In this document: positions 1 to 9,371 of the stretch, one piece after another
How positions within the stretch are numbered: position 1 is the stretch's first letter
Layout: each line of letters opens with the position of its first letter
Origin: Bacillota bacterium
GTDB lineage: Bacteria; Bacillota; Sulfobacillia; Sulfobacillales; Sulfobacillaceae
NCBI GenBank assembly: GCA_021820965.1
Contig: JAKACZ010000010.1
Span: 32,981-96,980 of the forward strand
Direction: 5' to 3'
DNA length: 64,000 bases
Made by a program: the position numbers and the translations under genes
The notes under the pieces: generated by a model
The model's input: the letters and a program-made list of their open reading frames with translations, nothing else
What the model was told of the DNA's origin: nothing
The model's database searches: none

Positions 1-1
1 C

Positions 2-763
2 ACCCCCGTGGTCTGGACCTTTATTGGTGGATGCCTGACCGTGGCTTCCTCGGGTCGCCTAACGCCCGAATTTGCCATGGACGGGCTCTGGAATCCCGCT
101 AGTGCCCAGGTGAATGAAGTGGCAGGGGCTGCCGATCCGGCGTCCACACTCTTTGTGGCGGGCTGCGATCCGTTTTTGCCATGGCTCTGGCAGCGGACGC
201 CTCACCCGGATATACGGCTCTATATTTTTTCGATGGGCAGTCAATCCGCCCTGAAGGCACTGAAAGACGGCGCCGTTCACCTTGCCGGCACGCACCTGTT
301 CGACGAAGCCACCGGCCAATATAACCGATTTGTTGAACGGTTGCCGTTTCCCGTGCGCCGCTGGCAATATCTCCATTGGGAAGAGGGTGTGATGGGAGCG
401 GTAGAGCGTCCGGAAAACTGGGCCCTTCGCGAGCCCGGAAGTGAGGCACGGGCATTGTTTGAACGGCATCGCGGGATAGACGGTCAGGCGCATATCGAGC
501 TTGATTCGCATTGGGCCGTTGCCCGATACATTCGGTCGCATCCGAACACGGCGGGCGTGGGCCTACGGGCGGTGGCCGACGCCTTGAATCTGCCTTTTTA
601 TCCGTGGACTCAAGAACCCTATGAATGGGTGACACGGGAGGAATGGGCCGATGATCGGCGACTTAAGGCGTTTCAGCATTGGCTCAAGTCACCGTCGGTG
701 ATGCGAGCCATTGAGCGAGTCCCAGGCCTGACCCCATGGGATCCGGGAAGTGTGGTGCGATAA
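2..763 (+). CDS. PBP-like substrate-binding domain protein (C-terminal part, cut by window edge)
   Basis: The frame is open to the left edge, so the GTG at 8 is probably internal and the true start lies outside. The protein matches the PBP_like domain found behind HTH modules in molybdate-type regulators and in stand-alone molybdopterin-linked binders. Visible family signatures are AGCDP, GSQSALKALKDG, HLAGTHLFDEATGQYN, REPGSEARALFE and a C-terminal block ending PFYPWTQEPYEWV. In the family this fold binds a small ligand, often an oxyanion, and controls an attached DNA-binding domain. No N-terminal HTH is visible because it would lie upstream. Assignment to the fold is fairly safe; the ligand is unknown. 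Confidence 0.7.
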   Translation, partial: TPVVWTFIGGCLTVASSGRLTPEFAMDGLWNPASAQVNEVAGAADPASTLFVAGCDPFLPWLWQRTPHPDIRLYIFSMGSQSALKALKDGAVHLAGTHLFDEATGQYNRFVERLPFPVRRWQYLHWEEGVMGAVERPENWALREPGSEARALFERHRGIDGQAHIELDSHWAVARYIRSHPNTAGVGLRAVADALNLPFYPWTQEPYEWVTREEWADDRRLKAFQHWLKSPSVMRAIERVPGLTPWDPGSVVR

Positions 764-1450
764 CGGGAAGTTTGGTTAACGCGCCGGGGTGTGAGGATTG
801 CATCCGAAATACCTGCCCATGCCAAAGGCACGCACGCCTGCCCTCCGGCTCGGTTCCCACCGCGGCAAGCGTTTGTCGTGTTGGTGAAACTGATCGGCCA
901 TGGATTGTTCCAGCCGAGCGTTAAGCTGAAGGACGGATCGGCTACTGCGCGTACGTCATCACTATGCATAGCATCGGTCAGAAGACGGATCATTCGATTC
1001 TGTCTCTCCGCGTGGTGAAATGAGACTCTGCGAGCGATTCGGCCATTTGCCGGGCACACGTCTTGACGCAGAATGTCGAAATAGGATTTGACATGAACAT
1101 AGTAAAGACGCTGAACCCGAAACACCCGACAGGCAGCAATGACCCCCCGCACCTCCACCCACCGCAGGCTCGGCGGTCGTGACAAAGTCCCTGTTTTCCG
1201 ATGGGGGAGTGATGGAATGCTTGTCCTTTCCGACGTTGAGTGGCTAGCTTAAGGATCAGGCCCCACCAGCCAGGCGCAAACTGATCGGAACAATCGTACA
1301 TCCTGGGAGCCCTAAATGTCACGCCAATGAAGAATGCCATCGCTACGGGAATCCGCGGCTACTCATTTTTGCCCGTAAGGTCGCGGATCCTAAAAAGGTC
1401 GCGCTATAATACGCGTACGATGGAGAGGCCTACGAAAGAGAGGGGTAACT
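764..1450. other. Intergenic region without a convincing gene
   Basis: About 690 bp separate the PBP-like gene from pyruvate kinase. Short open frames exist on both strands but lack ribosome binding sites and recognisable domains. A minus-strand frame around 950-1130 looks vaguely protein-like, but it has no start context and could not be identified. The only regulatory signal noted is the TATAAT near 1405. Confidence 0.5.
1405..1410 (+). promoter_or_regulatory. Candidate -10 box upstream of pyk
   Basis: A perfect TATAAT lies 41 bp before the TTG start of pyruvate kinase. No good -35 hexamer is found at 16-18 bp, and there is no TG extension, so this is only a candidate. Confidence 0.35.
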
Positions 1451-3181
1451 TTGCGAAAGACGAAAATCGTCGCAACCCTGGGCCCGGCATCCAACAATCC
1501 CGAGGTCTTTCGACGGCTTGTCGAGAGCGGTCTTGACGTCGCCCGGATCAATCTTTCACACGGCATGGTCGACCGCCATCGCGACGTCATTCGCATGGTG
1601 CGCACGGTCGAGCGGGACCTGGGCCGCCCGATTGGAATCCTGTTGGATACGGCGGGTCCGGAGATTCGTTTGCGCACCATTTCTGATGATGGGCTGTGGT
1701 TGAGGAATGGCATGACACTAACGATCAGCGATAGGGCGGATGCCGATCTCAAGCCGTCCGTGCCCGGACTTGCGCGGCTCCTGAAAAGCGGTCATCAGTT
1801 AATCCTGGGAGACGGCAATTTGGCGCTGGAAGTGATCGATAGCGGTCAGCAGGCGTTGGTAAAAGTTGTGCAGGGCGGCCACTTGGACAACAACAAAAAA
1901 GTGACCGCACCGGGGCAGGCCTGGGCACTCCCGGTGCTGACCGATGACGATGTGCAATCGCTCAAGATGGGTATCGAAGAAGGCATCGATTGGATTGCGG
2001 CTTCATTTATTAGAAAGCCGGAGGATGTTGTGGACGTGCGCCGTCAATTGGAATCATGGGGCGGTGCCGCCATTCCGATCATGGCAAAGATTGAGACACG
2101 GCTGGCGGTCGAAAATCTTGACATGATTGTGCGGCTGGCGGATGGGATAATGGTGGCACGTGGCGACCTCGGTGTGGAGTTTCCGCCGGAAGATGTTCCC
2201 TGGCTGCAAAAGACCATTATCGACGCGGCCAACCGGGCGGGCAAGCCGGTGGTTACCGCCACGCAGATGCTGGAGTCGATGGTCCATAGCGACCGGCCGA
2301 CGCGGGCCGAGGTGACTGACGTCGCGCATGCGGTATTGGAAGGCAGTGATGCGGTGATGCTCTCGGAAGAAACCGCCATGGGAGATTTCCCGGTCCAAGC
2401 GGTCGAAGTCATGGCCCGGGCAGCCCAGTCCAGTGAGGCGCATCCCTGGGACGGGGTCGCGCGGGTACATTATGGTTCGCGAACAGTGACCGACGCCGTG
2501 TGTCATGCCGCCCTCACGGCGGCGGATGATCTAAACGCTCGCCTCATCATCACCGCCACCGAGTCCGGCCACACTGCACAGGCGATGGCTGCCCACCGCC
2601 CGCAAGTTCCCATTTTAGCGGTAACACCGTACCAAGAGGTTGGACGCCGACTAACCATTGTATGGGGGCTCAACACACAAATCATGAAGACGCGCGCCAC
2701 CCTCGACGGCATGGTAGACGAAGCCCTGATTATCGCCGCCAAGACCGGGCTGGCCGATGCGGGCGATCGGGTGGTCGTGACAGCCGGGGCTCCGGTCGGG
2801 GAGCCCGGCAGCACCAACGTGCTTCGGGTCGCCAGATTGGGCCGGGTACTACTTCGGGGGCAGGGATTAGGTCCGGAGGGGGAGGTGAAGGGACCGGTGC
2901 TGGTGGTGGAAGATCCCTTGACCGTAGATCCTCAGCAGGCCCTAGGCAAAATCTTGGTGGCAGCGCAGAGCGACGGGGATTGGACCGATTTAATGGCTAA
3001 ATCCCGCGCCATTGTGGTCGAGGCGGGAGGGTTAACATCGCACGCGGCCGTTGTCGGGGTATCATTGGGCATACCGACGGTAGTTGATGTGCATGAGGCC
3101 GCTTCCCTGTTAATGACCGGCCAGGTGGTGACAGTGGATGCGGGGGCCGGATTGATTTTACAAGCGGATGAAGTTGGTTAG
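1451..3181 (+). CDS. pyk: Pyruvate kinase with C-terminal PEP-utiliser domain
   Basis: Cytoplasmic glycolytic enzyme converting phosphoenolpyruvate and ADP to pyruvate and ATP. The 576-residue product opens with the family signature TKIVATLGPAS (residues 4-14). It has the IMAKIET block with the catalytic lysine near residue 213, and VTATQMLESM near 267. After the pyruvate kinase alpha/beta domain comes an extra C-terminal domain whose EAGGLTSHAAVVG segment near residue 523 is the PEP-utilising mobile-domain signature; this extension is typical of Bacillus-type enzymes (about 585 residues). The start is TTG, chosen because AGAGGGG sits just upstream at correct spacing and the first residues match the family N-terminus. 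It is followed 79 bp later by aspartokinase on the same strand. Confidence 0.95.
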   Translation: MRKTKIVATLGPASNNPEVFRRLVESGLDVARINLSHGMVDRHRDVIRMVRTVERDLGRPIGILLDTAGPEIRLRTISDDGLWLRNGMTLTISDRADADLKPSVPGLARLLKSGHQLILGDGNLALEVIDSGQQALVKVVQGGHLDNNKKVTAPGQAWALPVLTDDDVQSLKMGIEEGIDWIAASFIRKPEDVVDVRRQLESWGGAAIPIMAKIETRLAVENLDMIVRLADGIMVARGDLGVEFPPEDVPWLQKTIIDAANRAGKPVVTATQMLESMVHSDRPTRAEVTDVAHAVLEGSDAVMLSEETAMGDFPVQAVEVMARAAQSSEAHPWDGVARVHYGSRTVTDAVCHAALTAADDLNARLIITATESGHTAQAMAAHRPQVPILAVTPYQEVGRRLTIVWGLNTQIMKTRATLDGMVDEALIIAAKTGLADAGDRVVVTAGAPVGEPGSTNVLRVARLGRVLLRGQGLGPEGEVKGPVLVVEDPLTVDPQQALGKILVAAQSDGDWTDLMAKSRAIVVEAGGLTSHAAVVGVSLGIPTVVDVHEAASLLMTGQVVTVDAGAGLILQADEVG

Positions 3182-3260
3182 AGAGCTTTGCGGAAGAACC
3201 GCGGTCAGGTATCATCGGATGAACGGATCATAGGGACACCACAAGATTGGAAGATGATGC

Positions 3261-4472
3261 ATGCGGATTGTGCAGAAATATGGCGGAAGCTCGCTGAAAG
3301 ATCTGGATTTGGTGCGAATGGTCGCTGCCCGGATTCATAAAACCGTGCAAAACGGTCATCAGGTTGTGGTTGTGGTGTCGGCTATGGGTGACACCACCGA
3401 TGAGCTTTTGAACAAGGCGCTTCAGGTTGACGGCCCGTCGTCGTTGAGCAACCTTGATTTTCTGATGATGACCGGAGAAATGCAGTCGGCCGCGTTGATG
3501 GCTATGGAGTTGACCCGCCGGGGGTGCCTGGCCCAGGCTGTGTCCGGTGCTCAGGCCGGCATCCGAACCGACCAAGTGTTTGGACAAGCACGTATTGTGG
3601 ACGTCGACCCCAAATTTTTGGAGTCATTGCTGGATCGCGGCGTGACCCCGGTGGTTACGGGCTTTCAGGGGGTGTCGGTCGAGGGGTTTTTTACCACGCT
3701 TGGCCGAGGCGGCTCGGATTTGACCGCGATTGCTCTTGCCTCCGCGCTTAAAGCGGATTCCTGCGAAATATATTCTGACGTTGCCGGCGTTTTTACCGCC
3801 GATCCGCGAATGGTGCCGCAAGCGAAGGCGCTTGAGGCGCTATCGTATGACGAAATGCTGGAATTGGCCTCACAGGGGGCGCAGGTGCTGCAAACCCAGG
3901 CGGTCTTATACGCCCGGCAATCGGGAGTCACCGTGAATGCTCGGTCGACGTTCGAAAGCCAGGCGGGCACGCGAATCGAGACCTTGGAAGTTGACGCGCC
4001 GCGCCCGGTGACCGCCGTTGCCCTCGATACGCATTTAACCAAGTTGGGACTGGTCGGGGTGCCGGATCGGCCTGGCGTCGCTGCGCGGGCCTGTGAGCGC
4101 CTGTCCGAGGCGGGGGTTAATATCGACTTGGTGTTTCAAGCGCTGTCTCACGAAAACGCCCGCGCGGACATCGCTCTCACCGTGGCTGATCGGGACCGCC
4201 CCAAGGCGGTTCAAGTGTGCCAGGCGACGCTAACTGAGCTAGGCGGATTGGCATTAGTTGTGGATGGGGACATTGCCAAGATCTCGGCGGTCGGATTCGG
4301 TGTGCGCAATCATGTCGGGGTGGCTGCAACCCTATTTCGGTCGTTGGCCAACGCCGGCATTAACATTCAAATGATTAGCACCTCGGAAATTAAGGTGTCA
4401 TGTATCGTGGCTCGGCAGGATGCTCAGCGGGCTCTCAATCAAGTGCACGACGCCTTTGGACTGGACGCCTAG
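3261..4472 (+). CDS. lysC: Aspartokinase (aspartate kinase) with two ACT domains
   Basis: Catalyses ATP-dependent phosphorylation of aspartate, the first committed step to lysine, threonine and methionine. The 403-residue protein begins VQKYGGSS (kinase motif, residues 4-11). It carries VTGFQG, the LGRGGSDLTA loop and SDVAGVFTADPR, followed by tandem ACT regulatory domains from about residue 265 to the end. Length and order fit the monofunctional, feedback-regulated Bacillus/Corynebacterium alpha-subunit type. The ATG at 3261 has GGAAG 8 bp upstream. The stop lies 13 bp from the convergent homoserine kinase stop, so the neighbourhood joins aspartate to threonine synthesis although the genes are on opposite strands. 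An internal start for a separate beta subunit was not evident. Confidence 0.94.
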   Translation: MRIVQKYGGSSLKDLDLVRMVAARIHKTVQNGHQVVVVVSAMGDTTDELLNKALQVDGPSSLSNLDFLMMTGEMQSAALMAMELTRRGCLAQAVSGAQAGIRTDQVFGQARIVDVDPKFLESLLDRGVTPVVTGFQGVSVEGFFTTLGRGGSDLTAIALASALKADSCEIYSDVAGVFTADPRMVPQAKALEALSYDEMLELASQGAQVLQTQAVLYARQSGVTVNARSTFESQAGTRIETLEVDAPRPVTAVALDTHLTKLGLVGVPDRPGVAARACERLSEAGVNIDLVFQALSHENARADIALTVADRDRPKAVQVCQATLTELGGLALVVDGDIAKISAVGFGVRNHVGVAATLFRSLANAGINIQMISTSEIKVSCIVARQDAQRALNQVHDAFGLDA

Positions 4473-4485
4473 TAGCGCACCGTCG

Positions 4486-5466
4486 TTAGTGAAAATCGGC
4501 GTTGCCGACGTGCTCCTCGGCGCGGGTATTGAATCCCATATGTTTTCCCGTGTGCCACTGCCATCCGTCGAGCACGCATTCGGCGCCGAAGTAGCTTGGC
4601 ACAACGTCGTGCAGTTTGACGCCCTGCGGTGAATATTGATGAGCAATTTCGTCCAGGACGCGGGCCACCTGGTCTGCGCGCTCTGGTTCCACTAGTGTGA
4701 CAACGGTGGGACCTGATCCGGACAGCCCGGCGAAGCTGGCACCATGTTCAAGCGCTCCTGCAATTAACGCCTGCATGCCGGGCACCAACCGCTCGCGGTA
4801 CGGCTGGTGCAGCCGATCCCGTCCTGCCTCACGCAAGAGGGACCAATCGCGGCGGTTGAGCGCGTCAATCCAGAGCGCAAGCCGCTGCGCGTTAAACACC
4901 GCGTCTTCGATTGGTACCGAACGGGGCAACACGCCGCGGGCGTCTTCGGTGGACACTTTATAGTTCGGAATAACTAACAGGCATCTTAGCTCCGGCGCGG
5001 GATAGTTGCGGACGCGAACGCGACCTCCTTCTTCCCACGCCAGGACGAATCCGCCGTAAATCGCCGCGGCGACATTGTCAGGATGGCCCTCCAGTTGAGT
5101 TGCATAGGAGAGCAGTTCCTCTTTAGTCAGCCGCGGCGAGAGAAAGGTGTTGGCTAGCACCAGTCCTGCCACGATTGCGGCCGCACTGGAGCCAAGCCCT
5201 CTCGCCAGGGGAATCCGGCTTCTGATGGTCAGCCGGCCCGACGGCATGGGGTTTCCGGTGCGTTCGCGGTGCAGACGTTCAGCGGTCTGCCACACAAGGT
5301 TTTGCGCGGTTTCGGGAACGACGTCTGCGCCTTCTCCACGCACCGCGAACTCAGGCTCCTCACTTAATGAGAACCAACATTCCAATGGCAGTGCCAACGC
5401 CATGCCGAGGCTGTCGAATCCGGACCCCAGGTTGGCTGTACTGGCGGGAACCTTAATGTGCCACAT
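4486..5466 (-). CDS. thrB: Homoserine kinase
   Basis: GHMP-family kinase that phosphorylates homoserine before threonine synthase acts. The N-terminus MWHIKVPASTANLGSGFDSL and the ATP-binding loop PLARGLGSSAAAI (about residues 86-98) are diagnostic. The C-terminal SGSGPTVV block of the family is present. An upstream ATG at 5481 is in frame, but it overlaps the sequence GGGGGAG, which is the ribosome binding site for the ATG at 5466. The later start, giving 326 residues, is therefore preferred. The gene start overlaps the last bases of thrC by 14 bp, indicating a translationally coupled thrC-thrB operon. Confidence 0.94.
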   Translation of the reverse strand: MWHIKVPASTANLGSGFDSLGMALALPLECWFSLSEEPEFAVRGEGADVVPETAQNLVWQTAERLHRERTGNPMPSGRLTIRSRIPLARGLGSSAAAIVAGLVLANTFLSPRLTKEELLSYATQLEGHPDNVAAAIYGGFVLAWEEGGRVRVRNYPAPELRCLLVIPNYKVSTEDARGVLPRSVPIEDAVFNAQRLALWIDALNRRDWSLLREAGRDRLHQPYRERLVPGMQALIAGALEHGASFAGLSGSGPTVVTLVEPERADQVARVLDEIAHQYSPQGVKLHDVVPSYFGAECVLDGWQWHTGKHMGFNTRAEEHVGNADFH

Positions 5467-6496
5467 GGACAGCTCCCCCATTCAGGAGAGTGCGAAGGGT
5501 TTCCTCAAGACGGTCCGCATCGGTGCTCTCAGTTTTGGCCTGGGTCCATTTCAGCGGTGTGTGGCCGTCCTTCAGGCCGGTACCTGTCAGGATTGCGGCC
5601 ACGATGCCGTCGGGCAGCATATCCTGCGCTTTTAAGCGCTTGATGCCGGCGTAGGCGGTGGCCGACGCTGGTTCGACAAACACGCCACCGGCGGCAAGCT
5701 CGCGCTGAGCGTCTAAAATCTCATCGTCTGAGACCGCCAGAAAAGCCCCGCCAGATTCCGCTACCGCCTTGACCGCGAGGTGTTTGCTGGCGGGCTTACC
5801 AATGCGGATGGCGGAAGCGATGGTCTCAGGGTTTTCGACATCTTGGCCCGATACCAGCGGGCTAGAGCCCTGGGCTTGTATGCCCAGCATACGCGGAACG
5901 CCGTGCCCGTAGCGCTTAAATCCCTGAAAGTACGCAGAGATATTACCGGCGTTTCCCACCGGCAGGACCAGGCTGTCGGGCGCTCGCCCCAGATCATCGA
6001 CGATTTCGTACGCACCGGTTTCTTGTCCACGTAGACGCCAGGGATTGACGGAATTGACCAACGTGACAAGAGACGTGCGCTCGGCGACCTTTCGCACCAT
6101 CGCCAAGGCCGCATCGAAGTTTCCATCCACAGTGAGAAACGTGGCCTGATGCACCAACGCCTGCAACATCTTTTCTTGAGTAATTTGACCGCGCGGGGCA
6201 ACGACAAATGCAGGAAGGCCGGCTCGAGCCGCATAGGCGGCGGCGGAGGCGGCGGTGTTGCCGGTCGACGCACAGATAACGGCCTGGGCACCTTGCTGAC
6301 GAGCGACGCTAATGGCCACGGTCATGCCCCGGTCTTTAAACGACCCGGTGGGGTTCGTGCCTTCAAGCTTTAGAAAGATGTCCGTCGTGCCCCAGGTGGC
6401 CCAGGAAATCAGGGGAGTGGACCCCTCGCCCAAGGTGACGGCTGGCGTATCCGCCAGGTCAAGATACGGTCGATACCGTTCGATGACGCCCCGCAT
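5453..6496 (-). CDS. thrC: Threonine synthase
   Basis: PLP-dependent fold-type II enzyme converting O-phosphohomoserine to threonine. The 347-residue product has the PLP lysine in NPTGSFKDRGM (Lys54), the STGNTAASAAAYAARAG phosphate-site loop, and VGNAGNISAY in the cofactor-binding half. The length fits the short class of threonine synthase seen in Firmicutes. The ATG is preceded by GGAGG about 10 bp upstream, and a TATGAT hexamer lies further upstream at roughly 6537-6542 on the reverse strand. No T-box leader was recognised upstream. It is first in the thrC-thrB operon. Confidence 0.95.
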   Translation of the reverse strand: MRGVIERYRPYLDLADTPAVTLGEGSTPLISWATWGTTDIFLKLEGTNPTGSFKDRGMTVAISVARQQGAQAVICASTGNTAASAAAYAARAGLPAFVVAPRGQITQEKMLQALVHQATFLTVDGNFDAALAMVRKVAERTSLVTLVNSVNPWRLRGQETGAYEIVDDLGRAPDSLVLPVGNAGNISAYFQGFKRYGHGVPRMLGIQAQGSSPLVSGQDVENPETIASAIRIGKPASKHLAVKAVAESGGAFLAVSDDEILDAQRELAAGGVFVEPASATAYAGIKRLKAQDMLPDGIVAAILTGTGLKDGHTPLKWTQAKTESTDADRLEETLRTLLNGGAVHVAH

Positions 6497-6816
6497 ATGA
6501 TAATTGCCTCCAGGATAAAATTACAGTCATCCTATCATATTTGGACGCGATACTGCTCAGATAAAAGCAACAAATAGATGGAACAAGCGGCCGGAACTTG
6601 ATGGATCCAGTGCGATTGGATCGCCCTATTCTAAGCGTGCTCCGGTCCGTGTTACCATGATGGCAGCGGGCGCATGCAGCGCCTTCCCAGATTTGCCCTC
6701 ACATGAGACAGCGGTGGTCTTGGCCTAGCCGACACCAGGGGGGTGCCGGCCAAGTCGAGTTTGATCTACCTATCTTCACAGTAATTGACTAAGACGAAAC
6801 AGAGGAGTTGAGTATC
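6497..6816. other. Divergent intergenic region thrC / aldo-keto reductase
   Basis: It holds the promoter regions of both divergent genes. An imperfect hairpin lies at about 6719-6753 (arms resembling CTTGGCC and GGCCAAG) without a U-run. No T-box, riboswitch or small gene could be supported. Confidence 0.4.
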
Positions 6817-7788
6817 GTGGAATATCGCAATTTGGGTGCCAGCGGGCTCAAGGTGTCGGCGCTCGGACTGGGCGCCAATAGCTTTGGCGGACGCGCAGAC
6901 AGGAAAACGTCCATCGATATTATTCATGCGGCGCTGGAAAATGGCGTCACCTTGATAGATACCGCCAACGGGTATACCGGCGGCATGTCCGAAGAAATTA
7001 TCGGCGAGGCACTGAAGGGGCGGCGCTATGATGCGGTACTGACCACCAAGGCGGGTCTCCCCCAAGGCGAGGGGCCCTACCATCGCGGAACTTCGCGTCG
7101 GCATTTGACCATGCAATTGGAACAGAGCTTGAAGCGGCTGAAGACCGATCATATTGACTTGTTTTATGTCCACACTTTTGACCCGGACACGCCTCAAGAG
7201 GAGACGATACGGACACTGGATAATTTCGTGCGTCAGGGCCAGGTGCTCTATGTAGCGGCCTCGAACTACCGTCCCCATGAGCTGGCCACGGCGCTGGGTA
7301 TCGCTCGCCAGCACGACTGGGTGCCATTCTGCGGAGTACAGCCGTCCTATTCTCTGCTTGATCGGACGCCGGAGCGTGAGCTCATCCCGTTAGCTCAGGC
7401 GGAAGGTATCGGCCTTGTCGCCTATTACCCTCTGGCTGGTGGAGTGTTGACCGGCAAGTACCGGGGAGGTCAAATTCCTGAGGGATCGCGGGCGGATAAG
7501 AACCCTGGATTTAGGGCCAGAGTCAGCCAACAGGTGCGTGAGGCAGGTGACAAGTTTTCCGAGATCGCGCAGAGCGCGGGCCTAGATCCGGCTGGGCTGG
7601 CGCTGGCTTGGTTAATGGGCCGCCCAACAGTTGCCAGCGCTATTGTCGGTGCCACCCGCGTTGATCAACTACTAGGCAACTTGAAGGCATTGGATATGGT
7701 GATTCCGGCCGAGGCGGCCGTGGCGCTTGAAGAGTTCAGCGCCCCATTTATCGACGGTGAGCCGTTCGGGTGGTATCGGCTCAATTAA
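6817..7788 (+). CDS. Aldo/keto reductase
   Basis: NADPH-dependent TIM-barrel oxidoreductase of the AKR superfamily; the substrate cannot be predicted. The catalytic tetrad is visible: Asp in LIDTANGYTGG with the following Tyr, Lys in VLTTKAG, and His in HIDLFYVH. The C-terminal cofactor region contains PTVASAIVGATRVDQL. GTG at 6817 is chosen because AGAGGAG ends 9 bp before it; the upstream in-frame TTG at 6808 would sit almost on that site. The product has 323 residues, the usual size. It belongs to the Tas/YghZ-like bacterial group that often reduces small aldehydes such as methylglyoxal, but this is a family-level guess. Confidence 0.88.
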   Translation: MEYRNLGASGLKVSALGLGANSFGGRADRKTSIDIIHAALENGVTLIDTANGYTGGMSEEIIGEALKGRRYDAVLTTKAGLPQGEGPYHRGTSRRHLTMQLEQSLKRLKTDHIDLFYVHTFDPDTPQEETIRTLDNFVRQGQVLYVAASNYRPHELATALGIARQHDWVPFCGVQPSYSLLDRTPERELIPLAQAEGIGLVAYYPLAGGVLTGKYRGGQIPEGSRADKNPGFRARVSQQVREAGDKFSEIAQSAGLDPAGLALAWLMGRPTVASAIVGATRVDQLLGNLKALDMVIPAEAAVALEEFSAPFIDGEPFGWYRLN

Positions 7789-7994
7789 AAACTCGGGAAA
7801 CCATCCCGGACTAAAGGTAGAAGTTTGCGGAACATTGCAGACTCACCGGTTGATCAAGCCCTAGCCGCCGGAACCGCAGTAGCTTTCGGATGGTCAGGCG
7901 ACGGTCCGGCGCATGGACGACGGTCTCCCCAGCGAGGAGCGGAATCCGGCACCGGAGGTGCGGAGCTAAAAATGGTAGGCTCAGCAGAACGGTT

Positions 7995-8010
7995 GGTATG
8001 GTACGATACC
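7995..8010. promoter_or_regulatory. 16-bp near-palindrome upstream of FolC-like gene
   Basis: GGTATGGTACGATACC is symmetric at 14 of 16 positions and lies 51 bp before the chosen start codon of the Mur-ligase-like gene. It could be an operator, but no cognate regulator is adjacent. Confidence 0.25.
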
Positions 8011-8060
8011 TGCAAATGGCGACGGATGGCGACAATTCGGGACCCTCTTCGAGGGTTGAA

Positions 8061-9371
8061 ATGGAAGACATGTTGGCGCTAGATCATGCGTTTGACAAAA
8101 TCTATCACTCCTTCAATCGTTTCGGGCGGACCTTGGGCAGCGATGAAGAGCGGCACCCCGAATATACCCGGGTCCTTTTGGACAGCCTCGGGGGGCCGGA
8201 TGGGGTGCCTTGTAACGTCATGGTGACGGGCAGCAAGGGAAAGGGTTCCACCGCCTATTTCATAGCCAGGCTTCTTGCAACCAAAAGCCCGGCCGTTGGG
8301 CTTTTTACCAGCCCTCATTTAGTTGACTCACTCGAGCGTATCCGTGTGAATGGAAGCGTAATCTCCCAGCTGCATTTCATGCAGGCGTTTAAGGCCGTGG
8401 AACCGGCGCTGGATCGTCTGCACGACATCCTTCCGCGGGGCCGCTACATTGGACCGGTGGGCGTTTTCGCAGTCCTGGCGGCCTGGCACTTTCACCGTCG
8501 CGGGGCTCAATGGGGCGTCTATGAAACGGGTCGTGGAGCGCGATTTGACGACGTGGCACAAGTTCAGCATCAGGCCAGCGTGATAACGGCAATTTTGCCC
8601 GAGCATTTGAAGGAGCTGGGGCCTGACGTCGAGAAGATTGCCTGGCACAAAGCCGGCGTCGTGTCATCACAAACGAAGACGCTGGTACTGGGATCGGACA
8701 ACCAGGCGATGGAAAAGGCAGTGGATCGGCAGATCGAGGTCCTCGGGGCCGATCCGTACATCGTGCGCGCGCATGCGTCCGTAGGCATCCGGGATCTGAG
8801 AATTGATGCCGGGGGTAGCTGGTTTACGCTTGAATTGGCGGATGGGCGTCTATGGGTGGATCTTAGGATTCCCATGCTTGGGCGCGTGGTGGAGAACCTC
8901 AGAACGGCCATTGCGACGGTGGAAGCGGTGGCCGGTAAGCTGAACGAGGGCCAGGTGCGTAATGTGCTGGCCGGTGCGAGGTGGCCAGGCAGGGGAGAAA
9001 TCATCAGCCAACGGCCTTGGGTGTTGCTTGATGCGGCTATTCGTCCCGAGTCGTTGGGCCCGCTGCTGGCGGAGCTTCCGCCGTTCGATTGTGCCGTGCT
9101 CTCCATTCCCGACGACAAAGACCGCTCAGGTGTGGCAGCCCTCGTCAAGCGCCACAGTCGCCGGCTGATCTTAACGACTTGTTCCAATCCGCGCCTGTCA
9201 TATCGTTTGGATCGCGTCCCACCAACCGAGGGAGTTTCTGTAGTGTCGGCCGTAAACGATGCGTTAGACGAGGCGCTAAACACGCTCAGTCCGGAGTCCC
9301 GGGTGCTGCTTTGCGGCACCATATCCTTCGTGGCCGACGTTTACCGGTATTTGGGCCGCCAAGTCGATTAA
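8061..9371 (+). CDS. Divergent Mur-ligase / folylpolyglutamate-synthase-like protein
   Basis: An ATP-dependent ligase of the Mur/FolC superfamily is indicated by the P-loop VTGSKGKGSTAYF, by SPHLVDSLERIRVNG (folate-loop region of FolC) and by IAWHKAGVV. The later FolC blocks are altered. The usual GGRLDATN is replaced by GRGARFDDVAQ, and the DGAHNP motif by LDAAIRPES, so folate may not be the substrate. The frame is open back to 7890, but that part is low-complexity and unlike the family. ATG 8061, with GAGGG five bases upstream, yields 436 residues, the normal FolC length. Function beyond amide-bond ligation is inference. Confidence 0.7.
   Translation: MEDMLALDHAFDKIYHSFNRFGRTLGSDEERHPEYTRVLLDSLGGPDGVPCNVMVTGSKGKGSTAYFIARLLATKSPAVGLFTSPHLVDSLERIRVNGSVISQLHFMQAFKAVEPALDRLHDILPRGRYIGPVGVFAVLAAWHFHRRGAQWGVYETGRGARFDDVAQVQHQASVITAILPEHLKELGPDVEKIAWHKAGVVSSQTKTLVLGSDNQAMEKAVDRQIEVLGADPYIVRAHASVGIRDLRIDAGGSWFTLELADGRLWVDLRIPMLGRVVENLRTAIATVEAVAGKLNEGQVRNVLAGARWPGRGEIISQRPWVLLDAAIRPESLGPLLAELPPFDCAVLSIPDDKDRSGVAALVKRHSRRLILTTCSNPRLSYRLDRVPPTEGVSVVSAVNDALDEALNTLSPESRVLLCGTISFVADVYRYLGRQVD

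Noticed and set aside
6497..6640. T-box leader expected for threonine genes
   Set aside because: The AGGGTGGNACCGCG antiterminator core and specifier-loop layout were not found.
6719..6753. Hairpin upstream of the aldo/keto reductase considered as riboswitch or attenuator
   Set aside because: Imperfect stem, no U-run and no conserved riboswitch core sequences.
7890..8060. 57-codon N-terminal extension of the FolC-like protein
   Set aside because: Arg/Ser-rich, unlike the family; it includes a palindrome typical of non-coding DNA, and ATG 8061 has a ribosome binding site.
8570..9322. 250-codon antisense frame in the FolC-like gene
   Set aside because: Shadow of the Mur-ligase-like coding strand; Ser/Arg/Thr-rich translation with no domain.
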